Positions 18,054 through 27,062 of a DNA stretch of 64,000 bases are shown one piece after another. This DNA is from JANYLB01 sp963837715 (GTDB lineage: Bacteria > Actinomycetota > Acidimicrobiia > IMCC26256 > JANYLB01), in NCBI GenBank assembly GCA_963837715.1, contig CAWIOF010000002.1, positions 1 to 64,000 on the forward strand, read 5' to 3'. Position 1 is the stretch's first letter. Every line of letters starts with the position of its first letter. Below the pieces are notes generated by a model. That model had not been told where the DNA came from. It searched no databases and saw nothing but the letters and a program-made list of their open reading frames with translations. Made by a program: the position numbers and the translations under genes.

Positions 18054-19802
18054 CTACCCGTCGATCGCCTCACCGAGGCGCTGTGCGGCCTCGATGAGCA
18101 GCGCATGCACGAACGCCTGCGGGAGGTTGCCGCGCAGTTGGCGCTGACGGACGTCGAACTCCTCCGTGAACAGCCCCGACGGACCACAGGCCGCGCGGTT
18201 CCGTTCGAACCACCGGGCAGCTCCGACGACGTCGCCCTGGTCCAGCAGCGAGAGCGACACCAGGAACCCGCAGAGGAGGAAGGCGCCCTCCGGGCGGTAC
18301 AGCGGCTGATCGCCGTGGCGGAACCGGTACGCGTAGCCGTTCTCGGTCAGCTCGTCGAGCACCGCCTGCAGGGTCGCACCGGTCCGCGGATCGCTCGACG
18401 GCAGGGCTCCGCGCAGCGACGGCAGCAACAGGGCCGCGTCGACCCGTGCGTCCGTCGGACTGCGCTGCCAGCGGCCGCTCGGGTGCAGGCCGTGGCGTGA
18501 CGAGTCGGCGACCAGGGTGTCGGCGAGCGCCTCCCACCCGGCGGCGTCCCGGCCGGCGCGCGGTCGCCGCGCGACCGCGCGCAGGCCCGCGGCGCACGAA
18601 AGCCGGCTCTCGGTCCAGCGGTCCGGATCGACCTCCCAGATCCCCGCGTCCGGCTCCTGCCAACGAGTGGCGACGGCGTCGGCCGCGATGCAGGCCGCCA
18701 CCCAGCCGTCGGGCTCGAGGCGATCCATGGCATCCGCGGTGGCGAACAGCTGGAGCGCCTCGCCGAACGCGTCGAGCTGGAACTGGCGGTTGACCCAGTT
18801 GCCGACGACATCGGCGCCACCCGGGTAGCCCGGGAGGCTCAGCCTCCGCTCGTCCGGGACGGCCGCGCCGTTCACGGTGTACGCCGGAGCGAGCCGGGGG
18901 CCGTCGGCATGGAGCCGCTCCGCGACGAAGCGCACCGCAAGGTCGAGGAGATCGGGACTGGCCCCGTGGGCCGCCGCGATCCCCACGATGCTCTGGTCGC
19001 GGATCCACGCGTAGCGGTAGTCGTAGTTCCGCCCCTTCTCGGCCCGCTCGGGCAGGCCCATCGTCGCCGCCGCCACCATCCCGCCGGACGAGCTGGTCAT
19101 GCCGGCCAGGATCGAGTGGGCGTGATCGACGTCGCGGTCGGCGACGAGTCCCGACCCGGCTGCCCGGTGCCGTCCCCAGCCCTCCTCGGTGGCGGCCCAG
19201 GCGCGCTCGGGGTCCTCCGGCTCTGCGTCGCCGGTCGCCGCCATCGTGAGGACGAGATCGTGGTGTACCCCGCCGGCGAGGTCGAGCTCGAGCTCGAGGT
19301 CGTGGTGCACCCCGTCGTCGACGACCTTCGCTGCCGCTGCGCCCGACCAGCCGAAGCGGAAGCCCCCGACGTCGCCGCGCCACACGCCGTCCTCGCACCG
19401 CAGGCCCCGGACCCCGCGCTGACCGAAGTCGTTGCGAAGGGCCAGCACCACGCGCATCGTGACGTCGGCTTGTGGTTCGATGCGCCGCAGCACCGTGAGC
19501 CGGCCGGGGCGGCCGGGCAGGGCGAGCGCCTCGCGCGATTCCACCACACCACCCTGGGTCACCCAGCGGCTCCGCCAGATGAGCCCGCCGGGCTCGTACC
19601 GACCGCCCCAGACGTAGGGCGCCGCGGGTACGACCTGGTAGCCGCCGCCGCCGCCGATCAACGACGCGAAGACGGCGGGGTCCTCCCAGCCGGGGAAGCA
19701 CAACCACACCATCTCGCCGTGCGGGCCGAGGACGACGCCGCGCTCACCATCGGCGAGGAACGCGTATTCCCGCAGGACCGTCGGCGGCCACCGGGTGCTC
19801 AT
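18054..19802 (-). CDS. GH15 family glucosidase/trehalase-like (intact)
   Basis: A 582-residue glycoside hydrolase family 15 protein. The N-terminal beta domain has LREYAFLADGERGVVLGPHG and MVWLCFPGWEDPAVFASLIG. The catalytic barrel carries NYDYRYAWIRDQSIVGIAAA, and the second acidic region lies in GLFTEEFDVRQRQLRGNLPQA. It is expected to be an inverting alpha-glucosidase in the cytosol, perhaps on trehalose. It is only distantly related to the copy at 2264. The next gene on the strand is a truncated SDR. Confidence 0.88.
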   Translation of the reverse strand: MSTRWPPTVLREYAFLADGERGVVLGPHGEMVWLCFPGWEDPAVFASLIGGGGGYQVVPAAPYVWGGRYEPGGLIWRSRWVTQGGVVESREALALPGRPGRLTVLRRIEPQADVTMRVVLALRNDFGQRGVRGLRCEDGVWRGDVGGFRFGWSGAAAAKVVDDGVHHDLELELDLAGGVHHDLVLTMAATGDAEPEDPERAWAATEEGWGRHRAAGSGLVADRDVDHAHSILAGMTSSSGGMVAAATMGLPERAEKGRNYDYRYAWIRDQSIVGIAAAHGASPDLLDLAVRFVAERLHADGPRLAPAYTVNGAAVPDERRLSLPGYPGGADVVGNWVNRQFQLDAFGEALQLFATADAMDRLEPDGWVAACIAADAVATRWQEPDAGIWEVDPDRWTESRLSCAAGLRAVARRPRAGRDAAGWEALADTLVADSSRHGLHPSGRWQRSPTDARVDAALLLPSLRGALPSSDPRTGATLQAVLDELTENGYAYRFRHGDQPLYRPEGAFLLCGFLVSLSLLDQGDVVGAARWFERNRAACGPSGLFTEEFDVRQRQLRGNLPQAFVHALLIEAAQRLGEAIDG

Positions 19803-20031
19803 CGGCGACCTCCGTCGCCGGCGCTCTCCATGCCGGCACCGGTACCCGCCAGGCGGACGGGTCGAACGCCCGGGACGCGTTGATGCGCCGGATCTCCGAG
19901 GTTTGCCGACCCGGTCGGCGGGTTACGAGGCGCGAAGTAGCGAGAGACGGAGCGGGTCGGCGGGCCGATGCCGGCCCGGCGTTCCGGTGGTTGCGGGAGC
20001 CGCGGGGCAACCAGCGGTTGAGGGAGCTGAC

Positions 20032-21012
20032 ATGTCGAGGAGAGACGCTGTCCCCCCGGGCGGTTCGAGTCCACTGCGGTCACCCGCTCGGCAGGAGCGG
20101 TCACCGTCGGTTCAGAGCGGCCCGGTGGGAGGCGGTGCATCCGCCGACGCGGAGGCGAGACACGAGGCCCCGCCCGGGCTCCGCGACCTTTGGAAGCAGG
20201 TTCTCCGGGTCAAGGAGCTCGCAAAGGAGGATCAGGTCACGCTCGTCGCCGCAGGGGTCGGCTTCTACGCCTTCCTGGCGCTCGTCCCCGCCCTCGTGGC
20301 CGCAGCGGCGATCTACGGCCTGGTCTCCGACCCGCAACAGATCACTGAGCAGGTGCGGAGCTTCGCGGGCGCGCTCCCGTCGTCCACCCGGAACTTCCTG
20401 ACGACGCAGCTGCGGACCACGAGTGAGGTCAACGGCGCCGAGGTCAGCGTGGCGGCCGGGATCGCGATCGCCGTCGCGCTGTGGAGCGCCTCCGCCGGTA
20501 CCGCCGCGCTCCTGCGAGGTCTGGCCGTCGTCAACGACGCCGAGAACGCGCGCAGCTACGCACGACGCAGGGGGCTGGCGCTCGTCGTCACGCTCGGTGC
20601 CGTCGTCGTGGTGCTGATCGCTGTGTGGCTCGTCTCGGTGCTTCCGCCTCAGCTGGACCGGATCGGTCTCGCGTCGAGCTGGGTGCGCACGGCGGTGGAG
20701 GTGCTGCGGTGGCCCGTGCTAGCGGTCGTGCTCGCGCTCTCCGTGCGAGGGCTCTACCAGCTCGCGGCCGGCTCTCACACATCCCGCTTCATCACCCCGG
20801 GGCCGATCGTGGCGTCGCTGCTCTGGCTCGCCGCATCGGTGCTGTTCTCGCTGTACACGGCGAACTTCTCGTCACTTTCCCGCCGGTACGGGTCCATCAG
20901 CTCGATCATCGTCGTGATGCTCTGGCTGTACCTCGGGGCCCTGTCGGTCCTCCTGGGCGCGGAGGTCGACGCAGTCGTGGTCGCGGATCGACAGGAAGGG
21001 TCCGGCCGATGA
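20032..21012 (+). CDS. YihY/BrkB family inner-membrane protein
   Basis: 326 residues. After a polar N-terminus (about 65 residues) comes the BrkB/YihY core: AKEDQVTLVAAGVGFYAFLA, then five more hydrophobic segments including VSVAAGIAIAVALWSASAG, SVRGLYQLA and ITPGPIVASLLWLAASVLFS, ending YGSISSIIVVMLWLYLGAL with the typical GAEVDAV. Function is unproven in the family despite the historical ribonuclease BN and virulence labels. GGGAG precedes ATG 20032. The gene points away from GH15, so 19803-20031 holds two divergent promoters. Confidence 0.88.
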   Translation: MSRRDAVPPGGSSPLRSPARQERSPSVQSGPVGGGASADAEARHEAPPGLRDLWKQVLRVKELAKEDQVTLVAAGVGFYAFLALVPALVAAAAIYGLVSDPQQITEQVRSFAGALPSSTRNFLTTQLRTTSEVNGAEVSVAAGIAIAVALWSASAGTAALLRGLAVVNDAENARSYARRRGLALVVTLGAVVVVLIAVWLVSVLPPQLDRIGLASSWVRTAVEVLRWPVLAVVLALSVRGLYQLAAGSHTSRFITPGPIVASLLWLAASVLFSLYTANFSSLSRRYGSISSIIVVMLWLYLGALSVLLGAEVDAVVVADRQEGSGR

Positions 21013-21047
21013 TCGGCTCGCGCCGGCGCGCCGCGCACGTCCTCCGC

Positions 21048-21347
21048 CTAGGTGCGGCTCAGCGAGCGGAGGAAGTGCCACGTCGACGCCGCGATCGCGA
21101 GGACGGTGAATGCGCCCGGGGTCCCGCGTTCGGCACGACGCCCGCTGCGCGACCGGCCCGTGCCTCGACGGTGTCGAAATGGATGCGGACCGCAATCCGA
21201 TCCGCACCGAAGCGCGACACGAGGGTCGCGCTTTCTCACGAGGCCGTCTTCTCCGACGAAGCGCAGGGCTGCCGCATGCGCCTGTGCGATCATGCCGCAC
21301 CCGATCACGTCGATCCGCAACGGCTCACTCACTGGCGTGCGCTCCAT
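21048..21347 (-). pseudogene. Gfo/Idh/MocA oxidoreductase remnant
   Basis: 99 codons starting MERTPVSEP, with LRIDVIGCGMIAQAHAAALR, the NAD(P)-binding start of the Gfo/Idh/MocA family. After about residue 38 the frame becomes arginine-rich nonsense while another frame still looks coding. The last about 22 residues (AFTVLAIAASTWHFLRSLSR) resemble a coding end. Most of the usual about 350-residue protein is missing. Confidence 0.6.
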
Positions 21348-21467
21348 CCGTCGGGCTCGTCGACTCGCACGGACCCTAGGTCCCGCCGTCGGCCGGCGGG
21401 AGCCTGCTCGACTCCTGGCGTCGCGGCCGACGTGGGTCGCACCGGACGCAGTTAGGATCGTCGCTCG

Positions 21468-22020
21468 ATGAGGGCCTCCACGCCCGAGGGGTATGCGCGC
21501 GACGCCGGCGATCTGAGCTCGGTGGGGCGCGACGAAGGGCCCGGGATCGACGACGTGCGCGACGTGTCGCGGCTCGCGATGTCGCAGCGCAATCCTCCGG
21601 CACCCCGCCGCGGCCTTGGCGCTCGCCGCGTCGATGCGGGGGATCCCGTGCCACGTCGTGATGCCGAAGGTCACGCCGCGAATCAAGCAGGACGCAGTCC
21701 GCGCCCATGGGGCGACCGTCGTGTTCTGCGATCCGACCCTCGAGGCGCGCGCGACACGCTCGCGGCGGTCGTCCGGACCACCGGCGCGACCGAGATCCAC
21801 CCCTACGACCATCCCGACGTCACCGCGGGTCAGTGAACCGCCGCCCTCGACCTGCTCACCGAGGTCCCCGCAGGTGATCGAACCCAGCGCAGCCGTGGCG
21901 GTCGCCGCCCTCATCGCGATGGCGCGCCGTGATCAGGTGACGGTCGACGACATCGGTCTGATCCTCAGCGGCGGCAACGTCGACCTCGCGCGGCTCCGGT
22001 TCGGCGCGATGGAAGCCTGA
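21468..22020 (+). pseudogene. Threonine dehydratase / serine racemase remnant
   Basis: Pieces of a fold-type II PLP enzyme appear in order: the ATG start (MRASTPEGYARD, GPGIDDVRDVSR), a jump to SMRGIPCHVVMPKVTPRIKQ and AHGATVVFCDPTLEARA, then in shifted frames GATEIHPYDHPDVTAGQ, and after another gap VIEPSAAVAVAALIAMARRD, DDIGLILSGGNVDL to a normal stop. The PLP-lysine region and the glycine-rich phosphate loop are deleted. It is collinear, so the gene decayed by two internal deletions plus frameshifts. Confidence 0.75.
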
Positions 22021-22029
22021 GGGCGGCCG

Positions 22030-23121
22030 GTGCGGTTCGCCCGTCTGCCTCTCACGTACGACGAGTGCCGAGCCCGCTTCCGCCGGGCCGCGACGGCAGC
22101 CGGCCTCGTGGTCGATTCGCATGGCATCGCAGCGCGAGGTCCCGACGGGCAGCAGCTCACCATCGATGTCGTCGCATTCGGAGCCCGGCGCCCCCGACGC
22201 GCGCTGCTCCTCCTGTCCGGTGTCCATGGCGTCGAGGGGTTCATCGGCTCCGCGCTGCAATGCGATCTCGTCGGACGGCTCGACCCGACGCAGCTCCCGG
22301 GCGACATGGCGGTCGTCGTCGTGCACGCGGTGAACCCGTGGGGGATGGCGTGGTGGCGACGCCAGAACGAGAGCAACGTGGACCTCAACCGCAACTGGCG
22401 GCGCGACGACCAGACGCTCGCACACAACGACGCCTACGATCTCATCCACCCGCTCGCCTGCCCCGACACCGCCGATCTGCCGACCGTCGAAGGCTTGTTC
22501 GCGTCCGCCGGGCGGTTGGTCTCCGAACGAGGCGTGGCCTGGGTGCGCGACGGCATCACGTCCGGCCAGTACCGGCATCCAGATGGGCTGCACTACGGCG
22601 GCGACCGAACCGAGGAGTCGACCGCCGTCGTCGAGCGACTGGTCACCGAACGACTGTCGTCGGCGAGGCGCGTCCTCACCATCGACATTCATACCGGTCA
22701 CGGCCCACGCGGCGAGATCACCTTCCTGTCCGATCAGGCCCCGGGCAGCCCACAAGACGAGTTCCTCGCCACCCGGTTCGGCCTCGCGCGAGTCGAAGCG
22801 ACGGTCGACAACCCCGAGGCCACGACGGGCACCAAGTCGGGGCAGATGGCGAACGGCATACGCCAGCTCCTCGACGGTGCCGTCTGCTTCGCGTCGTCGA
22901 TGGAGATCGGCACGGCCCGCGACGACGAGCAGCTGGTTGCCACCTACCAGGAGCAGTGGGTCCATCGCCACGGCGACCGCGACGACCCCGACCACTTCGC
23001 CGTGATCTGGGCGTACCGTTGCTGCTTCACGCCCGACGACGCCGAGTGGGAGTCGCAGGCGATGACAGCGGGCCGGGTGCAGCTCACCAACGCCGTTTCC
23101 GCCGTCGCCGACTGGAAGTGA
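22030..23121 (+). CDS. DUF2817 / M14-like zinc carboxypeptidase family protein
   Basis: A 363-residue DUF2817 protein with a zinc-carboxypeptidase-like fold. Candidate metal ligands are His and Glu in LSGVHGVEGFIGS and His in TIDIHTGHGPRGE; NVDLNRNWR is the typical substrate-binding Arg region. The C-terminal EIGTARDDE supplies an acidic residue. It may cleave amide bonds in peptides or N-acyl amino acids. No signal peptide is visible, so it is probably cytosolic. It starts at GTG 22030, 9 nt after the dehydratase remnant. Confidence 0.85.
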   Translation: MRFARLPLTYDECRARFRRAATAAGLVVDSHGIAARGPDGQQLTIDVVAFGARRPRRALLLLSGVHGVEGFIGSALQCDLVGRLDPTQLPGDMAVVVVHAVNPWGMAWWRRQNESNVDLNRNWRRDDQTLAHNDAYDLIHPLACPDTADLPTVEGLFASAGRLVSERGVAWVRDGITSGQYRHPDGLHYGGDRTEESTAVVERLVTERLSSARRVLTIDIHTGHGPRGEITFLSDQAPGSPQDEFLATRFGLARVEATVDNPEATTGTKSGQMANGIRQLLDGAVCFASSMEIGTARDDEQLVATYQEQWVHRHGDRDDPDHFAVIWAYRCCFTPDDAEWESQAMTAGRVQLTNAVSAVADWK

Positions 23122-23230
23122 CCGAGAGCGGTCACCGCACGGTGCCGGCGAAGCCGGGACGACCGTCGGGTGGGCACCATGGAGTCGGGCCGTCTCCGAC
23201 GAGGCCGCTCCGACACTTGTCGGACGTGGT

Positions 23231-24334
23231 TTGGCGTGCTGCTCGACGCGGTACAAGGGGGGCATCGACGATGTACGAGATCTCCTCCGCATGGGCGGGC
23301 CTGTCGCCACGGTCGCCCTGAACGCCCCGAGCGCGGTCGAGGACGCCGACGCACGCCTCTCGCTGCGGTGGCGCAACTGTCGCCGCTCACTGCACGAGGC
23401 CGGCTTCCCGTCCGCAGAGCTGGAGCAGCTGGACGAAGTCGTGGCCCGACTCGACCACGGCGAGGGGCCGGCACTCGCGCTGGTCCACGCAGCCGGTCAC
23501 GAGACCTTCGTCGAGTTCCTCGATGCGCCGATCGGGCGGGACCTCGCCGTCGTCGACAGTCTCGCCCACGTCGGATCGGTGCTCGAGAACCGTCAGCAGT
23601 CGCTGCCGCACCTGATGGTCGTGGCCGACCGCGTCGGCGCGGATCTCATCGGCTTCGGTGCCGGCAGCGAAGCCGTCGCGGCCGCGGTGGAGGGCGACAC
23701 CGAGCACATCCACCGTGGCCACCCGGGCGGCTGGTCCCAGCGGCGCTTCCAGCAACGAGCCGAGAACCAGTGGGAGTCCAACGCCAAGGAGTGTGCCGAG
23801 GAGGTCGCGGTGCTGGCCCGACGGCTCCGAGCACGGGTCGTCACGATCGCGGGCGATGTCCGTGCGGTCGGGTTCCTGGTCGAGCACCTGCCGAGTGACG
23901 TCGCCGAGCTGGTCGTCGTGCTCGACGGCCAGTCGCCGGATCTCATCGCGGAGGAGACCGTGCGCGCCGTGGCCGACCTCGTCGCACGAGACACACGGTC
24001 GATCCTCGAACGCTTCGGGGAGCAGCACGGAAAGGGCCGTGCCGCCGTCGGGCCACACGCCACGCTCGACGCCCTCTCGGCCGGCAGGGTCGAGGCCCTG
24101 CTCGTGCACGACGACCCGACCGATGATCGGCGCGCGCGCTTCCGACACGCCGACCTGTGGTGCACGTTCGACCTGGCGCAGGACGCCCCTCCCGGTGCGG
24201 GCGACGACGAGCCCGAGGACGGTCGCCTGATCGACGTGGCGATACGCAGCGCCCTGCTGGGCGACGCCACGGTGCGGTTCGTGCCGGAGCACGGTCTACC
24301 GGACGGGCGCCTCGCCGCTCTGCTGCGCTGGTGA
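23231..24334 (+). CDS. Rv2629/Vms1-like (bacterial eRF1-domain) protein
   Basis: A protein of the actinobacterial Rv2629 family, related to the release-factor-like Vms1/baeRF group: NAPSAVEDADARLSLRWRN, LPHLMVVADRVGADLIGFG, VVTIAGDVRAVGFLVEHLP and GRVEALLVHDD near the end. The family is linked to hypoxia and stationary-phase responses and perhaps ribosome rescue. The start is uncertain: TTG 23231 is the longest, ATG 23291 would remove the conserved IDDVRDLL. AAGGGGGG at 23258 sits before ATC codons, so a small defect around the start is possible. Confidence 0.82.
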   Translation: MACCSTRYKGGIDDVRDLLRMGGPVATVALNAPSAVEDADARLSLRWRNCRRSLHEAGFPSAELEQLDEVVARLDHGEGPALALVHAAGHETFVEFLDAPIGRDLAVVDSLAHVGSVLENRQQSLPHLMVVADRVGADLIGFGAGSEAVAAAVEGDTEHIHRGHPGGWSQRRFQQRAENQWESNAKECAEEVAVLARRLRARVVTIAGDVRAVGFLVEHLPSDVAELVVVLDGQSPDLIAEETVRAVADLVARDTRSILERFGEQHGKGRAAVGPHATLDALSAGRVEALLVHDDPTDDRRARFRHADLWCTFDLAQDAPPGAGDDEPEDGRLIDVAIRSALLGDATVRFVPEHGLPDGRLAALLRW

Positions 24335-24456
24335 GATCGCGAGGTGACCTTCGCCCTTCCCCGTGGTGGTCAGCACCGTGCTGCTGGTGCTCGCGGGAGC
24401 GCCCGACGCTGAGCGTCGGACCGTCGACCGGCCGACGGAACGGATGACGGATGGCG

Positions 24457-24499
24457 GGGGAGCCCGCAGCGTGCTCCCCGCCCTTCCGAGCCGTGCTCC
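24457..24499 (+). repeat. Hairpin and 30-bp exact repeat shared with 26922-26951
   Basis: GGGGAGC (24457-24463) can pair with GCTCCCC (24473-24479) across a 9-nt loop. Bases 24470-24499 are identical to 26922-26951, which is the end of a membrane-protein gene (VLPALPSRAP). This copy lies upstream of a different membrane-protein gene and is not part of a supported gene. Confidence 0.65.
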
Positions 24500-24557
24500 C
24501 TTGCCGTCGATGCGCCGACCGGGCGGTCGCAGGCCCGTGACGCGTACCCTCGTCGAC

Positions 24558-24890
24558 GTGACCCCGCTCGTGTCCGGCCGGCAACGTGCCTTCTCGATCG
24601 GAGCGTTCGTCTGGGCGGGCACGGGTTGTCTGATCGCTCTGGCATCGCTGCCCGATGTGGGCGCCGACGCGCGTCCCTTGGTCGCTGCCGCCGGCGTCGT
24701 GTTCCCGGCCTGCGCAGTGGTGTCGGGAGTGGCAGCACGTCGCGGCCGCTGGCGGGGTGCCGGACTCGCCTTGGCGCTCTCTGCCGCGACCCCGACGTTC
24801 TTCTTCTGGGTCCCGAACGCCGTCGCTCTCGTCGTCGGCGTCGTGCTCGCCATCCGCCCGCCTCGCCTGCACGACGGATCTGTCGCGTGA
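24558..24890 (+). CDS. Small integral membrane protein
   Basis: 110 residues from GTG 24558. Three to four hydrophobic segments are visible: AFSIGAFVWAGTGCLIALAS, PLVAAAGVVFPACAVVSGVA and AATPTFFFWVPNAVALVVGV. A longer frame is open to 24363 but runs through the repeat and looks non-coding. No family is recognised. It may share a transcript with the Rv2629-like gene 220 bp upstream. Confidence 0.55.
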   Translation: MTPLVSGRQRAFSIGAFVWAGTGCLIALASLPDVGADARPLVAAAGVVFPACAVVSGVAARRGRWRGAGLALALSAATPTFFFWVPNAVALVVGVVLAIRPPRLHDGSVA

Positions 24891-25167
24891 AGCCGGCACT
24901 GCGCTCGGGGTGAGGTACGCGGGCATCACTTCGCTCCGTGTCCCTCGGACCCCCTCCCGCTGGACGATTCGGCTGGGATCAGGCCTTCGACGCGTCGAAG
25001 GCATCGCGCCGCGTGGCGTCGTCGAAGCCGACGACGGCCCGTACCTCTCGTGCGGACGGAGCAGGCGCGCGCGCAATCGACGCCCCCCGGGAAGGGGCCG
25101 ACACCGTCGACGACCGCCCGACCCGCTCGCCGTGCGACCTGCGGAGCCGGTCCCGCGCGGGCGCCAC
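24891..25167. other. Gene-free stretch
   Basis: About 275 bp between convergent genes. Minus-strand ORFs here are arginine-rich shadows. Nothing is supported. Confidence 0.4.
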
Positions 25168-26115
25168 TCAGCGGGCGGCGAAGGCCACGACGCTGTCCAC
25201 CGGCACGACATCGACCTCCTCGAGGTTCCGCACGCCGAGCCGGAGCATGCGACGCTCGCCCTGCTCGTACACCCAGACGCTCTCCGCGCCCACGGCGACA
25301 CCACGCGGCTCTGCGACTGACCGGCTCGCGACCGGTTCCGCCGGCGCGACCGCGTCGAGCGCTACGAGCCGACCGGAACGCCGGTCGAGCGCGAAGACAC
25401 GATCGTCCCGAGCGGCGATCGACCACGTGCCCGGCCCGAGGTCGGTGACCGGTCGGGTGACGGCGCCGTCGAGGACCCACAGCCGACCCGATCGGCTCTC
25501 GACGACGTAGAGCCGGCCGCCGGCGGCCGCGAGACCACCCACCCGGCAGGAGGCCTCGGGGCAAACGGCGACGCGCTCGGCGACGGCATTCGTCTCCGGG
25601 TCGATGCGGACGAGGGTCATCGAGAAATCGAGCAGCGCCCACACGTCGGCGCCGACGGTCGCGACGTCGACGACGGGGCCGTCGGCAGACCCCAAGGGAA
25701 TGCGCGCGACCACCTCGTCACCGGTCGTGTCGACATGGAGCACCGCGTTGGTCTCCGGCTCGACGACCCAGAGGTCACCATCGGTCGCGGCCATCCGTCC
25801 GGGCCGGCCGCCGACGTCGAGCGAGGCCTCGAGCACGTCGCCGCGGTCGTCGAACCGCAGGACGTGCCCACGAGCGGTCGAGACCCACACCGAGTCCTCG
25901 GCCGCGGCCACGGCCGACGGCTCACAGCACAGCCGGGTCGTGGTCGCCGGCGAGGTCGCGCCCGTTCCGTGGGCCGTGAGCCGGGGTGGATCGGTGCGTG
26001 CCGTCCAGAGATCGGCTCGTCGGAGAACGTCGTCAGGACGCTCGGGGTCGGAGCTGTCGCATCCCACGACGACCATCGTCAGCACGAGGAACGCTCCCGC
26101 GAGACGAAGTGTCAT
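25168..26115 (-). CDS. Lipoprotein with beta-propeller (YVTN/NHL-like) repeats
   Basis: 315 residues from ATG 26115. The signal peptide MTLRLAGAFLVLTMVVVGC ends in a lipobox with the lipidated Cys at position 19. The mature part repeats about 40-residue units of the type GDLWVVEPETNAVLHVD, ADVWALLDFSMTLVRIDPET, GRLYVVESRSGRLWVLD and ESVWVYEQGERR, which predict a six- or seven-bladed propeller on the outer face of the membrane. Ligand and partner are unknown. Cys-rich spots (LCCEPS, CPEASC) may form disulfides. Confidence 0.8.
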   Translation of the reverse strand: MTLRLAGAFLVLTMVVVGCDSSDPERPDDVLRRADLWTARTDPPRLTAHGTGATSPATTTRLCCEPSAVAAAEDSVWVSTARGHVLRFDDRGDVLEASLDVGGRPGRMAATDGDLWVVEPETNAVLHVDTTGDEVVARIPLGSADGPVVDVATVGADVWALLDFSMTLVRIDPETNAVAERVAVCPEASCRVGGLAAAGGRLYVVESRSGRLWVLDGAVTRPVTDLGPGTWSIAARDDRVFALDRRSGRLVALDAVAPAEPVASRSVAEPRGVAVGAESVWVYEQGERRMLRLGVRNLEEVDVVPVDSVVAFAAR

Positions 26116-26478
26116 TGCAACGCCGGATGCGCGCGGTGGGCGTGACGACGCCCGGCGAGAGGTCGTCCGAGCGCTCATCGGACGATCAGTCCGCCGAAGT
26201 CGGAGCGCGCACATCCTGTCATCACGGCCTGCTCTCCCGTATCGGATCGCGAAGCTCGCCGGGCACCGCGGAGGTACGCGTCGGGTCGGTCGGCTGCTAC
26301 CCCGGTGCGTCGTGTCACAAACGCCGACGCGGCCTGGAACGGAGACCTGCGGCGCGTGGCGTGAGAGCGAGGTCACGGGCCGGCCACGCGACCTCGCGTG
26401 TTTCCCGGCCGGTGCGAGTGGGCAACCGGCGCGGTGAGACGGGGGTACGACACCCTCGACAACCATGAGGAGGCCCAT
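26116..26478. promoter_or_regulatory. Divergent intergenic region
   Basis: About 360 bp between the lipoprotein and the membrane protein, so it should hold both promoters. No strong consensus or palindrome was recognised. GAGGAGG (26467-26473) is the ribosome-binding site of the TTG-started gene at 26479. Confidence 0.45.
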
Positions 26479-27009
26479 TTGGCTCCCTACGGGAACAGGC
26501 CGACGACGACGCGCAGCGGAACCGCCCGGGCGACGCTCACCCGTTGGTCGGCGGTGCTGAGCGGCACCGCCGTCGGCTTCGCGGTCTTCATCATCCTCTC
26601 GGCGCTCTGGCTCGCGCTCGCCGGAACCACCCAGACCAACTTCTTCGGGAGGAACCTAGAGTGGTTCGCGCTCGCCGATGTGCTCGTCGCTGCGATCTGT
26701 GGCGGCTTCATCGCGGCATACGTCCAGGACGTCCGCGGGGCCACAGCCGGGGCGCTCACCGGGCTGGTGGTCTGGGGCACGGTGATGTTCGTGGCCCTGA
26801 TCATCGACGTGCCGCAGCTGTCGACGGTGCTCTTCGTCAACACCACCGGCAACGAAGCGGCCGCCGACCGGCTGTCGACCAGTGCGCTGTGGGCGACGTT
26901 CGCGGCCGTCGCGGGCGGGTTCGTGCTCCCCGCCCTTCCGAGCCGTGCTCCGGGACTCGGTCGTCGATCCCGGTGGGGTCCCACCAACACCGAGCCTGAT
27001 CGAGCCTGA
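26479..27009 (+). CDS. Membrane protein with four predicted helices
   Basis: 176 residues from TTG 26479, chosen because GAGGAGG ends 5 nt upstream. Hydrophobic segments: VLSGTAVGFAVFIILSALWL, FALADVLVAAICGGFIAAYV, GALTGLVVWGTVMFVALIID and LWATFAAVAGGFVLPAL. GGFIAAYVQDVRGATAGALTG resembles small glycine-rich channel-like or DUF membrane proteins, but no name is assigned. The last codons include the 30-bp repeat also found at 24470. Confidence 0.65.
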   Translation: MAPYGNRPTTTRSGTARATLTRWSAVLSGTAVGFAVFIILSALWLALAGTTQTNFFGRNLEWFALADVLVAAICGGFIAAYVQDVRGATAGALTGLVVWGTVMFVALIIDVPQLSTVLFVNTTGNEAAADRLSTSALWATFAAVAGGFVLPALPSRAPGLGRRSRWGPTNTEPDRA

Positions 27010-27062
27010 TCGTGTCGCCCGCAGATCGGGGAGCCGGCCCGGGTGGTGCGCTCGGCGCTCGC

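Noticed and set aside
18070..19707. 545-codon minus-strand ORF inside GH15
   Set aside because: Same strand as GH15 but another frame, extremely Arg/Gly-rich, no domain; frame shadow.
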